Shown here: in pieces, positions 1 through 7,395 of the stretch
Numbering within the stretch: the first letter of the stretch is position 1
How the letters are laid out: each line of letters starts with the position of its first letter
NCBI GenBank assembly: GCA_016868915.1
Contig: VGFL01000014.1
Span: 1 to 36,853, forward strand
Source of the DNA: Bacteroidota bacterium
Lineage (GTDB): Bacteria; Bacteroidota; Bacteroidia; Flavobacteriales_D; Crocinitomicaceae
DNA: 36,853 nt
Reading direction: 5' to 3'
Notes under the pieces: generated by a model
Told to the model about the DNA's origin: nothing
What the model saw: only the letters and a program-made list of their open reading frames with translations
Database searches by the model: none
Made by a program: the position numbers and the translations under genes

Positions 1-47
1 TGCAGCAGTTAAATGGATTTTATATTTTTGGGGGAAATAGTTAAAGA

Positions 48-1637
48 ATGAAAAGAATCTTATTTGTTGTTAGTATGTTGATGGTTGGTTTGCTTAATGC
101 CCAATCCAAAAAGGAACAAATCGAAATTTTAACCAATCGGGTGGATAGTTTGAATCAAGTGGTTAGTTCTGAAAGGAAAATAAACCAAGATAAATCAACT
201 AAAATTTCTGAATTGACCAACACAATAACAAATTTGGAAAGTTCAATATCTCTTCAAGATTCCCTTAACGAATTGATTAGAAATAAATTACCTCTACAAG
301 AGGTGTATTCTTATTCTTTTGACCGCATATATTCTGATGAAATTAAAGAACACCTTAAAAAACTAGTGGTAAAATATCCTACATATTCAGAGAGTGATGA
401 TCGATATTACACAAGAAAGAACACAACGGTGCTAGATACTCGGTTATTTTTAGAGAATAACAAAATGAAAGCGTTATTGATAACGCTTGATAGAATTCCA
501 ATCAATAATGATACAAGACCCCAATTGAATATAAATTTCTTCATTATTGATTGTCAAAACATAAATAAGCCGAGCATTCTATATAATTGGTCAAGTCTTC
601 TTCCAGAATGTATTGTAGATTATGATAGTGATATTATTGATGTTCAATTTACAGATTTAAACAATGACGGAAATGTTGAAGTTTGGGCAGTAAATGAAAA
701 GTTTTGTATGGGTGGTGTTGATTTAACTGAATTGTTAATTTTTAAATATGAAAATGGAAAACATTGTACTTTGGAATCTATGACAAATTCTCATTACATT
801 ATAAATCCTGAAACAAATGCCTCCATGGACGATGATTTTATAAGAAATACCCATGAAAAAGAGCCCTTGATTTTTGATCAGTGTTTTTCTAACTCAGATG
901 CTGTTTTTATAAATTATGCCAAACATTTACGAGAAAAAAATATATATGGTAAAGGAGGATTTAGATTTATTAAAGACGGTTATGATAATCCAAAATTCTG
1001 GTCACGAGAAGATTCTGATAAAGAAAAAATCGTTAAGGAGAATAATACAGGAAAAGTTACCCAAACTGGCTCTTTTAAATCAGTGAAAATTGGAGCCCAA
1101 ACTTGGATGTCAGAAAACCTCAATGTTTCAACCTTTAGAAACGGTGACCCCATACCCGAAGCGAAAACTAATGAAGAATGGGAAAAAGCAGGAGAAAATA
1201 AACAGCCCGCTTGGTGTTATTACGATAATGACCCAGCGAATGGTGCGAAATACGGAAAGTTGTACAATTGGTACGCAGTAAATGATCCTCGAGGTCTCGC
1301 GCCTGTTGGGTATCATGTACCTTCCGATGCTGAATGGACAATACTTACCGGCTTTTTAGGTGGTCAAGATGCTGCCGGAACTAAAATGAAGAGCAAAAGT
1401 GGTTGGGCAGAAAATCGCAATGGAACAAATAGCAGCGGTTTCTCAGGTCTTCCGGGCGGTGGCCGTTACGACGATGGGGCGTTCAGCTACATTGGCACCG
1501 TCGGTGACTGGTGGAGTTCTACGGAGGACGATGCGGGCAGTGCCTGGGGCCGCTACCTGGGTTACGGCGATGGCAGTGTATACGGGAGCTACGGCAATGA
1601 GGAAAATGGGTTCTCTGTCCGTTGCCTCAGGGATTAA
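48..1637 (+). CDS. Secreted coiled-coil protein with C-terminal FISUMP domain
   Basis: An exported protein of 529 residues with a signal peptide (about 1-19, ending LLNAQ). A heptad-rich, probably coiled-coil segment follows at about 20-75. A middle region contains DLNNDGNVEVW at 203-213, which looks like a calcium-loop or FG-GAP-like motif. A FISUMP domain (Fibrobacter succinogenes major paralogous domain) fills about 345-529, with TWMSENLNV, WCYYDND, YGKLYNWYAV, DWWSSTE and the terminal GFSVRC. FISUMP domains are found in surface or secreted proteins of Bacteroidota and Fibrobacteres; their ligand is generally unknown. The last 60 codons are much richer in GC than the rest of the gene and use many NNC codons, as in a hypervariable cassette (separate entry). 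The domain's first 75 residues are nearly identical to those of the paralogue at 3024. The domain call is secure; the function is unknown. Confidence 0.85.
   Translation: MKRILFVVSMLMVGLLNAQSKKEQIEILTNRVDSLNQVVSSERKINQDKSTKISELTNTITNLESSISLQDSLNELIRNKLPLQEVYSYSFDRIYSDEIKEHLKKLVVKYPTYSESDDRYYTRKNTTVLDTRLFLENNKMKALLITLDRIPINNDTRPQLNINFFIIDCQNINKPSILYNWSSLLPECIVDYDSDIIDVQFTDLNNDGNVEVWAVNEKFCMGGVDLTELLIFKYENGKHCTLESMTNSHYIINPETNASMDDDFIRNTHEKEPLIFDQCFSNSDAVFINYAKHLREKNIYGKGGFRFIKDGYDNPKFWSREDSDKEKIVKENNTGKVTQTGSFKSVKIGAQTWMSENLNVSTFRNGDPIPEAKTNEEWEKAGENKQPAWCYYDNDPANGAKYGKLYNWYAVNDPRGLAPVGYHVPSDAEWTILTGFLGGQDAAGTKMKSKSGWAENRNGTNSSGFSGLPGGGRYDDGAFSYIGTVGDWWSSTEDDAGSAWGRYLGYGDGSVYGSYGNEENGFSVRCLRD
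1464..1634 (+). other. Candidate hypervariable (DGR-type) 3' cassette of the FISUMP gene
   Basis: A hand count gives about 110 G/C in 180 bases for 1441-1620, against roughly a third in the N-terminal part of the same gene. Protein residues 501-516 are almost only G, Y, S, D and R. Their codons are mostly NNC or NNT (ggc, tac, agc, gat, cgc), which is what adenine-directed mutagenesis of AAC/AAT template codons would give. The cassette ends in conserved codons for ENGFSVRCLRD, and a hairpin lies just past the stop. These are features of a DGR variable region. No template repeat or reverse transcriptase lies in this window, so the donor would have to be elsewhere. A simple recombined FISUMP cassette is the alternative. 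Confidence 0.4.
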
Positions 1638-1640
1638 TTT

Positions 1641-1662
1641 ACCTGCCTGCCTGCCGGCAGGT
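1641..1662. repeat. GC-rich inverted repeat just after the FISUMP stop codon
   Basis: The stretch begins ACCTGCC (1641-1647) and ends GGCAGGT (1656-1662), which can pair as a 7-bp stem with an 8-base loop. It also contains the perfect 12-bp palindrome CCTGCCGGCAGG at 1650-1661. It starts three bases after the stop codon. It may be a DGR-type target hairpin, a dispersed palindromic repeat, or a transcription terminator; no T-run follows, so the last is least likely. Confidence 0.55.
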
Positions 1663-1664
1663 TT

Positions 1665-1687
1665 GACAATTTGATAATTTGATTGTC
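1665..1687. repeat. AT-rich inverted repeat GACAAT...ATTGTC
   Basis: GACAAT at 1665-1670 pairs with ATTGTC at 1682-1687 across an 11-base loop. It sits directly between two GC-rich hairpins, so three inverted repeats lie in a row within 80 bases. Function unknown. Confidence 0.35.
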
Positions 1688-1708
1688 GGTAGAAAGGCTT
1701 GTCAATAT

Positions 1709-1721
1709 GGGGCGAAGCCCC
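1709..1721. repeat. GC hairpin GGGGC-GAA-GCCCC
   Basis: A five-pair all-GC stem with a three-base loop, flanked by AT-rich DNA. It is followed on the plus strand by AAAAATTTA, not a T-run, so it does not look like a classical intrinsic terminator in either direction. It probably belongs to the same repeat or decayed element as the flanking sequences. Confidence 0.45.
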
Positions 1722-1732
1722 AAAAATTTAGC

Positions 1733-1837
1733 TCACCCCACCATCTTCTTCACCTTCGTTATCGTATTCACATGAATACTTAGAATTCGTGAGATTTCAT
1801 ATCCTCTTTTGAACAGTGAACCTGAGTAGGATAATTT
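1733..1837 (-). pseudogene. Decayed helix-turn-helix protein C-terminus
   Basis: Read on the minus strand, the frame is open from 1837 to a stop at 1733-1735 and encodes about 34 residues ending in GYEISRILSIHVNTITKVKK plus MVG. This resembles the recognition part of a helix-turn-helix DNA-binding domain (E-I-S-R-I-L, then V-N-T-I-T-K-V). There is an in-frame stop immediately upstream at 1838-1840 and no start codon. It is best read as the tail of a degraded regulator or transposase-associated gene. The family cannot be named from so short a fragment. Confidence 0.4.
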
Positions 1838-2031
1838 TCAATTCTTGCAGGAGTTACATTTGTAACCAAACTTCAAGTCACCATTATTGGTATAAATCAT
1901 ATCCTATAAAACATCACTACTTGAATTTTTCTAAAGATAATCTAACTTGAAAAAGATAGTTGTTTACATCTGATGAATGATCTTCTGAAAAGTTTTAATA
2001 GTCCTGGATTCTTTGTTTAACCTTCAAAAAA

Positions 2032-2871
2032 ATGATTATGAAGACATTAATTTTTGGTGCCACAATTTTATTAAACACCACTTTGCATGCTCAAGATTCT
2101 CAATTGAAAAACATTAAAGAAGAATCTCAATTTGAGTTCAGTAATGAATTTGACGTGAATTTGTTTCAAAAATACCTAACACAAGAAATGTCAATAGCAT
2201 TTCCTTGGATGGTTGAGGACACTTCGAATAATTATGCTGCAAGAGCAACCTCACAAACAGAAGCTGGATCACCGATGTGTTATGGATCCAAACAAGGTGG
2301 AATGGTTGATATTAAAAATGATGAGCTATTAGAAGCAAAGAGAATAGTAAACAAATACCAAGAATATCTTTACGATAGTCCATATTTTGGAGAAAAAACA
2401 CTCAAGAAATATTACAAAGATTTTTCTGCTGTTGCCACAAAACAAAATGGAGGTCTTATCCGCTACGGGTTATTGGTTGATAACAACATTACCAGGGAAT
2501 CAATTATGGAGGGTTCTAATAAAATTTTGAATGCTGTTTACCAAGATGAAATTGATTTAGTCGATTCTTTAGTTTTGGATTATTATGGTAGTCATATGAA
2601 AATTGACAATGGTTTTGATATTGGGTGTGTTAATTACGTTAAGGAAAAAATAGAATCAAAGGAAATTCCTTGGGCAGATGGGCAGGCTCATTATCATTTT
2701 TCGATCAGTTCAAAAGATGGATTACCACGAAAAGAAACCATAGAAGAAGTCATCAAAGGAAGATTGGAATATATGGATTCATTAGGACTTCCGTTAACCA
2801 TTAGCAGGTATTATATCAAAATTATTATCGAGGGTGAGATGACCTATTTGATTCTGGCTTTGGATAATTAG
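2032..2871 (+). CDS. Secreted protein of unknown function
   Basis: A 279-residue protein starting MIMKTLIFG; the second ATG at 2038 gives a neater signal peptide (MKTLIFGATILLNTTLHAQ), so cleavage after HAQ is likely and the product is exported. No known domain is recognised. The mature part is hydrophilic, contains two cysteines that could pair (in the MCYGSKQGG and DIGCVNY stretches) and ends in a hydrophobic strand-like segment (EGEMTYLILALDN). It sits between two FISUMP genes with large AT-rich spacers on both sides and so is probably transcribed alone. Its location suggests an accessory surface or secreted factor, but that is inference only. Confidence 0.7.
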   Translation: MIMKTLIFGATILLNTTLHAQDSQLKNIKEESQFEFSNEFDVNLFQKYLTQEMSIAFPWMVEDTSNNYAARATSQTEAGSPMCYGSKQGGMVDIKNDELLEAKRIVNKYQEYLYDSPYFGEKTLKKYYKDFSAVATKQNGGLIRYGLLVDNNITRESIMEGSNKILNAVYQDEIDLVDSLVLDYYGSHMKIDNGFDIGCVNYVKEKIESKEIPWADGQAHYHFSISSKDGLPRKETIEEVIKGRLEYMDSLGLPLTISRYYIKIIIEGEMTYLILALDN

Positions 2872-2969
2872 TTATTTACAATCGAAAAAAATGAAAAATG
2901 AGTAGCAAAAATCTAATTATATTTGTAGATAAAATTTCAAGATAATAAATTAGTATAAGAAATAATTAA

Positions 2970-2977
2970 TACTCTTG
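2970..2977 (+). promoter_or_regulatory. Candidate -7 element TACTCTTG upstream of second FISUMP gene
   Basis: TACTCTTGCAGG fits TAnnYTTG, close to the Flavobacterium -7 consensus TAnnTTTG, and lies 46 bases before the ATG at 3024. No TTG at the usual 17-23-base spacing is seen. The 14 bases 2973-2986 recur with one mismatch at 1843-1856. Confidence 0.35.
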
Positions 2978-3023
2978 CAGGGGTTATTTATATTTAATAC
3001 TTTAGATTTTTATTTATCATTTT

Positions 3024-3731
3024 ATGAAACATATTCTCATAATTTTCTCTCTATTTTTATTTGAGATTACCTTCGCTCAACAAACAGGAATAATTACCGA
3101 TTCTCGGGATGGGAGAGAATATAAGACAGTTGTTATAGGTACTCAAACCTGGATGTCTGAGAATCTAAATGTATCAACTTTTAGAAACGGTGATCCAATT
3201 CCTCAGGCTAAATCTGAATTAGAATGGGAAAATGCAGGTAAAAATAAACAACCTGCATGGTGCTATTACGACAACGACCCTAAAAATGGGGCTAAATACG
3301 GTAAACTGTATAACTGGTATGCTGTCGTTGACACACGTAATGTTTGTCCTGTTGGATGGAGAATACCAAATTTAAATGATATAGAAAATTTATTGTTTAA
3401 TGGCAAAAGCAGTGAAGAAGTACAAATGATGAAAGAGTATGAAAGTGAAGGGGCTAGGGAAGGAGGAGATAACTGTGCCAAGTGTTTTTTTGGGGGAATT
3501 GATGTGATTTTGAGTGGTTCTCGCTCAAGTGATGGCAGTTTTTCAGGACTAGAAGATAATTTTAAAATTGATGGTGTTGTGTATTTAGACGGAAAAGCCG
3601 ATGTTTGGCTTATTAGAAATAATTCACCAGGATTATTGAACTATTTCGAGGGAGGTGAAGTCGTAAATACATGGTGGGGGTCAGTCGAATTAGGGTCTGA
3701 AGGCAACTCGATACGTTGTGTCCAAGATTAA
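3024..3731 (+). CDS. Secreted FISUMP-domain protein
   Basis: A 235-residue exported protein with a signal peptide (MKHILIIFSLFLFEITFAQ). Almost all of the mature chain is one FISUMP domain: GTQTWMSENLNVSTFRNGDP at about 39-58, WCYYDNDP, YGKLYNWYAV, then a divergent C-terminal half ending NSIRCVQD. Residues 42-110 nearly match the C-terminal domain of the protein at 48-1637, while the DNA has many synonymous differences, so the duplication is not recent. Unlike that gene, it has no GC-rich cassette: the WWSSTE motif is changed to WWGSVE, and an unusual stretch with CAKC (151-154) is present. Function is unknown; a surface or secreted binding role is the usual guess for the family. Confidence 0.8.
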   Translation: MKHILIIFSLFLFEITFAQQTGIITDSRDGREYKTVVIGTQTWMSENLNVSTFRNGDPIPQAKSELEWENAGKNKQPAWCYYDNDPKNGAKYGKLYNWYAVVDTRNVCPVGWRIPNLNDIENLLFNGKSSEEVQMMKEYESEGAREGGDNCAKCFFGGIDVILSGSRSSDGSFSGLEDNFKIDGVVYLDGKADVWLIRNNSPGLLNYFEGGEVVNTWWGSVELGSEGNSIRCVQD

Positions 3732-4087
3732 AATTTTAAGATTAAATCTCATAGTCAACTCTAAAATTGATTTTAAATAAATTACTCAAGAATTTATTTT
3801 ATAAATGGACATTTTATCAACAAAATAGTAATTGAGTAACTCAGTTTTGACTCCAAAAACTAGGAACTCGTTACCCATTTCTGTCGAATATTTTGGAAAA
3901 TAACTTTTGACTTAAAAGGATTCCTTCAATTTCACCATTATATGTTATCCAGTATAACACTATTATACGTTATCTATCCTTCTTGCGTGTTGAAGATAAA
4001 ATTTGATTTTCTCATTCTACTTCTTTTTAACTAAATATTATTAAACCCGTAATGTTATTTTTATTTATTAGTTGCGTTATCTTGGTT
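3732..4087. other. AT-rich intergenic stretch with no recognisable gene
   Basis: No convincing coding frame is seen on either strand. The only structure noticed is a GTTAT-N5-ATAAC inverted repeat near 3948-3962, followed by a further TATACGTTAT copy of the half-site. A minus-strand frame of about 29 codons in 3880-3975 has no start and no recognisable similarity. Confidence 0.5.
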
Positions 4088-4498
4088 ATGAGAAATTTAA
4101 TTTTAACTTATATGTTTTTTACCGTGGTTAATTTTTACGGTCAAAAAAAATACGACTTTGATATTCCTTTTCGAGCTAAATCTAATGAAGGAGTTTATGA
4201 ATGGTATATCGAGCAGCTAGATGATACGTGTGACTCGCTTGTAAATGAATTATTCCGTTCAATAGGCGTATCAACAGATAGTATTCAATGGATGTACCCT
4301 ACGAATTTGTTAGATGTATGTCACGAAAAAGGTTGGGACTACTACTCTCAAAAAATTTATTTTGTAAATGATAGAGATAAAAAAATCGAATATATTGTAA
4401 AAAATGTTAGTGAAAATAAATTACCACACAGTTTGTTTAAACTATCTTATTTCACGAAAGATGGTGTTACAAAATTGGTGTTAGTTGAATATTTTTAA
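4088..4498 (+). CDS. Small secreted protein of unknown function
   Basis: From the ATG at 4088 the product is 136 residues with a signal-peptide-like start (MRNLILTYMFFTVVNFYGQ). The frame stays open back to an ATG at 4052, but that start would put a second hydrophobic stretch in front of the signal, so 4088 is preferred. The mature part is hydrophilic with conserved-looking WYIEQLDDTCDSL and a C-terminal strand pattern (GVTKLVLVEYF). No family is recognised. The C-terminus recalls that of the protein at 2032 (a short charged turn followed by a hydrophobic strand at the very end), but this is too weak to claim homology. Confidence 0.6.
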   Translation: MRNLILTYMFFTVVNFYGQKKYDFDIPFRAKSNEGVYEWYIEQLDDTCDSLVNELFRSIGVSTDSIQWMYPTNLLDVCHEKGWDYYSQKIYFVNDRDKKIEYIVKNVSENKLPHSLFKLSYFTKDGVTKLVLVEYF

Positions 4499-4514
4499 GT
4501 TTTTCTTGAAATAA

Positions 4515-4628
4515 ATTACCTCAATTTTTCTTCTGATTTCTGCATTTTTTTCTCATTGTCAGAATATTGAAACTGATGGACAGGCAGTATTTGGGATTGC
4601 ACGTTTGAAATATGCTACTTACCTTTAG
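4515..4628 (+). pseudogene. Possible exported-protein fragment without a start codon
   Basis: A frame between stops at 4512-4514 and 4626-4628 encodes FLLISAFFSHCQNIETDGQA followed by VFGIARLKYATYL. The hydrophobic run followed by SHCQ looks like a signal peptide or lipobox, but there is no ATG, GTG or TTG at its head and the chain stops after a further 20 or so residues. It may be the relic of a secreted protein gene similar to those upstream, or chance. Confidence 0.2.
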
Positions 4629-4652
4629 ACTATAACTTCACTGACAAAAGAC

Positions 4653-4814
4653 CTAATTTAAATTGAGGTATATAAAATAACCTACGGCCAATAAAATTAA
4701 CACTACAATAATCCAGCATCCCGATTGTATCGTGTCCAAAAAGCCGTCTCCTTTTTTACGGAATAATAACCCCAGGAGCAAAGCAACAATAAGAAATACA
4801 ACTAAAATTTCCAT
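4653..4814 (-). CDS. Small membrane protein (53 residues)
   Basis: The minus strand encodes 53 residues from ATG (4812-4814) to TAG (4653-4655). There are two hydrophobic helices: residues 3-18 (ILVVFLIVALLLGLLF) and 35-50 (IIVVLILLAVGYFIYL). They are joined by the charged segment RKKGDGFLDTIQSGCW. The RKKGDGFLDT loop between two helices is typical of a small conserved Bacteroidota membrane protein. It begins 28 bases after the pruA stop on the same strand and is probably cotranscribed with it. Function unknown. Confidence 0.7.
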   Translation of the reverse strand: MEILVVFLIVALLLGLLFRKKGDGFLDTIQSGCWIIVVLILLAVGYFIYLNLN

Positions 4815-4842
4815 GGCGTAAAGATAAAAATGTTTCTATAAG

Positions 4843-6471
4843 TTACCCCATAAATGGATATCTATAATCAGTTGGTGGAACGAATGTTTCCTTGATTGTT
4901 CGAGCAGAAACCCAACGCATCAAGTTCATAGCTGAACCCGCCTTGTCGTTTGTTCCAGACCCACGGGCACCACCAAAGGGTTGTTGTCCGACTACTGCAC
5001 CTGTTGGTTTATCATTGATGTAGAAATTACCAGCAGCGTTTTCCAATTTTTTCGTTGCTACTTGAATTGCATATCGATCGTTTGAAATAATCGAACCTGT
5101 CAATGCATATTCAGAAGTTTTATCTAAAATATCTAAGGTTTGTTCAAACTGATCTTCAGGATAAACATAAATGGTCAATACCGGTCCAAAAATCTCTTCA
5201 CACATTGTTCTAAATGAAGGATTAGTTGTGACAACAGTTGTTGGTTCAATAAAATATCCTTTTGATTTGTCGTAATTTCCGCCTGTGATGATCTCTGCAT
5301 CTGCTTGTGTTTTAATGTAATCAATAAACTCAGTAATTCTGTCAAAGGCTTTTGAATCAATAACTGCATTTATAAAGTTCGATGTATCATCTGGAGATCC
5401 AATTTTAAACGATGAAACTTGTTCTACAAAAATTCTTTTAACTTCAGGCCAAAGATTAGAAGGAACATACGCTCGTGATGCAGCTGAACATTTTTGACCT
5501 TGGAATTCAAAGGCTCCACGTGTTAGGGCAGTTGCTACTTCAGCAGGATTGGCCGATTTATGAACCATTACAAAGTCTTTACCACCTGTTTCCCCGACAA
5601 TTCTTGGGTAGGATTTATACGAATCTATGTTCGAAGCAATGTCTTTCCATAACTTTTTAAAGACTGATGTAGAACCCGTAAAGTGTAACCCGGCGAAATC
5701 TTTATGCTTGAAAATCACGTCTCCTGCAATCTGGCCGCTTACAGTAACCATATTAATTACTCCATCTGGTACACCTGCGGCTTTGAATAACTCCATTATA
5801 ACTTGTGCTGAATAAATTTGAGATTCTGCCGGTTTCCATACAATTACATTACCCATCATTGCAGGTGCTGCACATAAATTGGCAGCTATGGATGTAAAAT
5901 TAAACGGTGTCAAGGCAAATATAAACCCTTCCAAAGGCCTATATTCTAGTCGATTCCACATTCCAGGTAGGGACTCAGGTTGTTCTTTGTAGATTTGAGT
6001 CATGTATTGAACATTGAATCTGAAAAAATCAATAAGTTCACAAGCAGCATCAATTTCAGTTTGGAAAACATTCTTTGATTGGGCCAACATTGTTGCTGCA
6101 TTCATTTTATCTCTGAATGGCCCAGCCAATAAATCTGCTGCCTTTAAAAAAATTGCAGCTCGTTCGTTCCAAGGTAAATTTGCCCACTCGGTTTTTGCTT
6201 TTAAGGCTGCATCGATAGCTTTCTGCACATGTGAAGCATCACCATAGTTGTAATGACCAAGAATTTTGCTGTGTTCGTGTGGAGGGCTTAATTTTCTCTT
6301 TTCATTACTTTTTACCTGTTCACAACCAATATAAAGTGGAATTTCAATCGGATTTTGATTGTACATTTCTTGGTATTTGGCCAGAAGAGAATCTCTCTCT
6401 AAGCTACCATGAGCGTAGGCGCGAACGGGCTCATTTTTAGCGATTGGAACTTGGAAAAATGCGTTTGACAT
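4843..6471 (-). CDS. pruA: L-glutamate gamma-semialdehyde (1-pyrroline-5-carboxylate) dehydrogenase
   Basis: A 542-residue member of the aldehyde dehydrogenase superfamily, the usual length for the stand-alone P5C dehydrogenase. It oxidises glutamate gamma-semialdehyde to glutamate with NAD+, the second step of proline breakdown, in the cytoplasm. Visible motifs are LTPFNFTSIAANL (188-200), the general-base glutamate in VGETGGKD (Glu294), the catalytic cysteine in FQGQKCSAASR (Cys328) and EEIFGPV (425-431). The insertion pattern and the C-terminal QQPFGGARGSGTNDKAG are characteristic of PruA rather than other aldehyde dehydrogenases. No proline dehydrogenase gene is nearby. The gene diverges from xth, with the start codons 156 bases apart, and is followed on the same strand by a 53-residue membrane protein. 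Confidence 0.95.
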   Translation of the reverse strand: MSNAFFQVPIAKNEPVRAYAHGSLERDSLLAKYQEMYNQNPIEIPLYIGCEQVKSNEKRKLSPPHEHSKILGHYNYGDASHVQKAIDAALKAKTEWANLPWNERAAIFLKAADLLAGPFRDKMNAATMLAQSKNVFQTEIDAACELIDFFRFNVQYMTQIYKEQPESLPGMWNRLEYRPLEGFIFALTPFNFTSIAANLCAAPAMMGNVIVWKPAESQIYSAQVIMELFKAAGVPDGVINMVTVSGQIAGDVIFKHKDFAGLHFTGSTSVFKKLWKDIASNIDSYKSYPRIVGETGGKDFVMVHKSANPAEVATALTRGAFEFQGQKCSAASRAYVPSNLWPEVKRIFVEQVSSFKIGSPDDTSNFINAVIDSKAFDRITEFIDYIKTQADAEIITGGNYDKSKGYFIEPTTVVTTNPSFRTMCEEIFGPVLTIYVYPEDQFEQTLDILDKTSEYALTGSIISNDRYAIQVATKKLENAAGNFYINDKPTGAVVGQQPFGGARGSGTNDKAGSAMNLMRWVSARTIKETFVPPTDYRYPFMG

Positions 6472-6486
6472 GCGAATTGTTTTTTA

Positions 6487-6494
6487 CAAAGTTA
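6487..6494 (-). promoter_or_regulatory. Candidate -7 element of the pruA promoter
   Basis: On the minus strand TAACTTTG matches TAnnTTTG exactly and lies 15 bases before the pruA ATG, which implies a very short leader. No good -33 TTG is seen at the usual spacing. Confidence 0.45.
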
Positions 6495-6597
6495 CATTTT
6501 TCACTGAATTGGAAACATAAAATAAATAGCCGTTATTTGGAATAAAAAATTAACTTTTAAAATTTAAATAAATCTTACTTCTTGATATTTTTTTAAG

Positions 6598-6605
6598 TAA
6601 ACTTG
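6598..6605 (+). promoter_or_regulatory. Candidate -7 element of the xth promoter
   Basis: TAAACTTG (followed by CA) differs from TAnnTTTG by one base and lies 22 bases before the ATG at 6628. The only nearby TTG is 13 bases upstream, closer than the usual 17-23. The same TAAACTTGCA occurs before the subunit III gene at 29296. Confidence 0.4.
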
Positions 6606-6627
6606 CACTGAAAATTTTTTGTATTCA

Positions 6628-7389
6628 ATGAAACTCATCTCATTTAACGTAAACGGTATTCGTGCGATTGTAGGAAAAACATTCTTGCAAGATATGGAAA
6701 CCGTCAATGCGGATATTATCTGTTTACAGGAAACGAAAGCAACTGTTGAACAAGTAAAAGAAACGGTAGCAACTTTATCGGATTACCATGTGTTTGCTCA
6801 TGAGGCGGATAAAAAAGGATACTCAGGAACGGCAATTTTAACAAAGATAAAACCAAACAAAGTAACGTATCATATTGGAATTGAGGAGCATGACAAAGAG
6901 GGTCGAACAATTTGTGCCGAGTATGATGATTTTATTTTAGTTAATGTTTATGTTCCGAATTCAGGCAGTGAATTGGCAAGACTTGGTTATCGACAAATCT
7001 GGGACAGAGATTTTTTGAATTATTTGAAAACACAGGAGAAATTAAAACCGGTTCTTGTTTGCGGAGATTTAAACGTAGCACATAAATCTATTGACTTAGC
7101 AAGACCGAAAGAAAATTACAACAAAGCAGCGGGTCACATGCAAGAGGAAATAGACGGAATGGATGCATTTACATCCAATGGTTTGGTTGATACTTTTCGC
7201 CATTTCTTTCCAAGTGAACAAAAATATACGTGGTGGAGCTACAGAGCAGGGGCAAGAGGGAAGAATATCGGCTGGAGAATTGATTATTTTTTAGCGAGCG
7301 AGTCGTTTATTCCGAAACTTAAAGATGCTTTTATATTAAATGATATCCTTGGTTCCGATCATTGTCCAGTTGGAATTACGCTAAAATAA
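6628..7389 (+). CDS. xth: Exodeoxyribonuclease III
   Basis: A 253-residue exonuclease III/AP endonuclease of the endonuclease-exonuclease-phosphatase fold. It cuts the backbone at abasic sites and trims 3' ends in base excision repair. The catalytic set is visible: Asn7 in SFNVNGIRA, Glu35 in CLQETKA, Asp147/Asn149 in GDLNVAH, the WWSYRAGARGKNIGWRIDY block, and Asp243-His244 in SDHCPVG. The frame extends to a TTG at 6619, but the ATG at 6628 gives the normal N-terminus starting MKLISFNVNG. Six bases separate it from the next gene, another protein of the same fold, so the two form an operon. Confidence 0.95.
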   Translation: MKLISFNVNGIRAIVGKTFLQDMETVNADIICLQETKATVEQVKETVATLSDYHVFAHEADKKGYSGTAILTKIKPNKVTYHIGIEEHDKEGRTICAEYDDFILVNVYVPNSGSELARLGYRQIWDRDFLNYLKTQEKLKPVLVCGDLNVAHKSIDLARPKENYNKAAGHMQEEIDGMDAFTSNGLVDTFRHFFPSEQKYTWWSYRAGARGKNIGWRIDYFLASESFIPKLKDAFILNDILGSDHCPVGITLK

Positions 7390-7395
7390 TTTACC

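Noticed and set aside
1441-1640. Horizontal insertion of a foreign gene as the cause of high GC
   Set aside because: The frame and FISUMP domain run unbroken through the shift, and the final motif is that of the same family, so a within-gene cassette explains it better than a whole foreign gene.
1399-1674. A plus-strand frame of 91 codons over the FISUMP 3' end
   Set aside because: It is an alternative frame of the GC-rich cassette, where stops are rare. The FISUMP frame has the conserved domain.
1709-1721. Intrinsic terminator
   Set aside because: The stem is followed by A's on the plus strand and not by a T-run on the minus strand.
3880-3975. Short minus-strand open stretch of about 29 codons
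   Set aside because: No start codon, no recognisable similarity and no compositional signal; likely chance.
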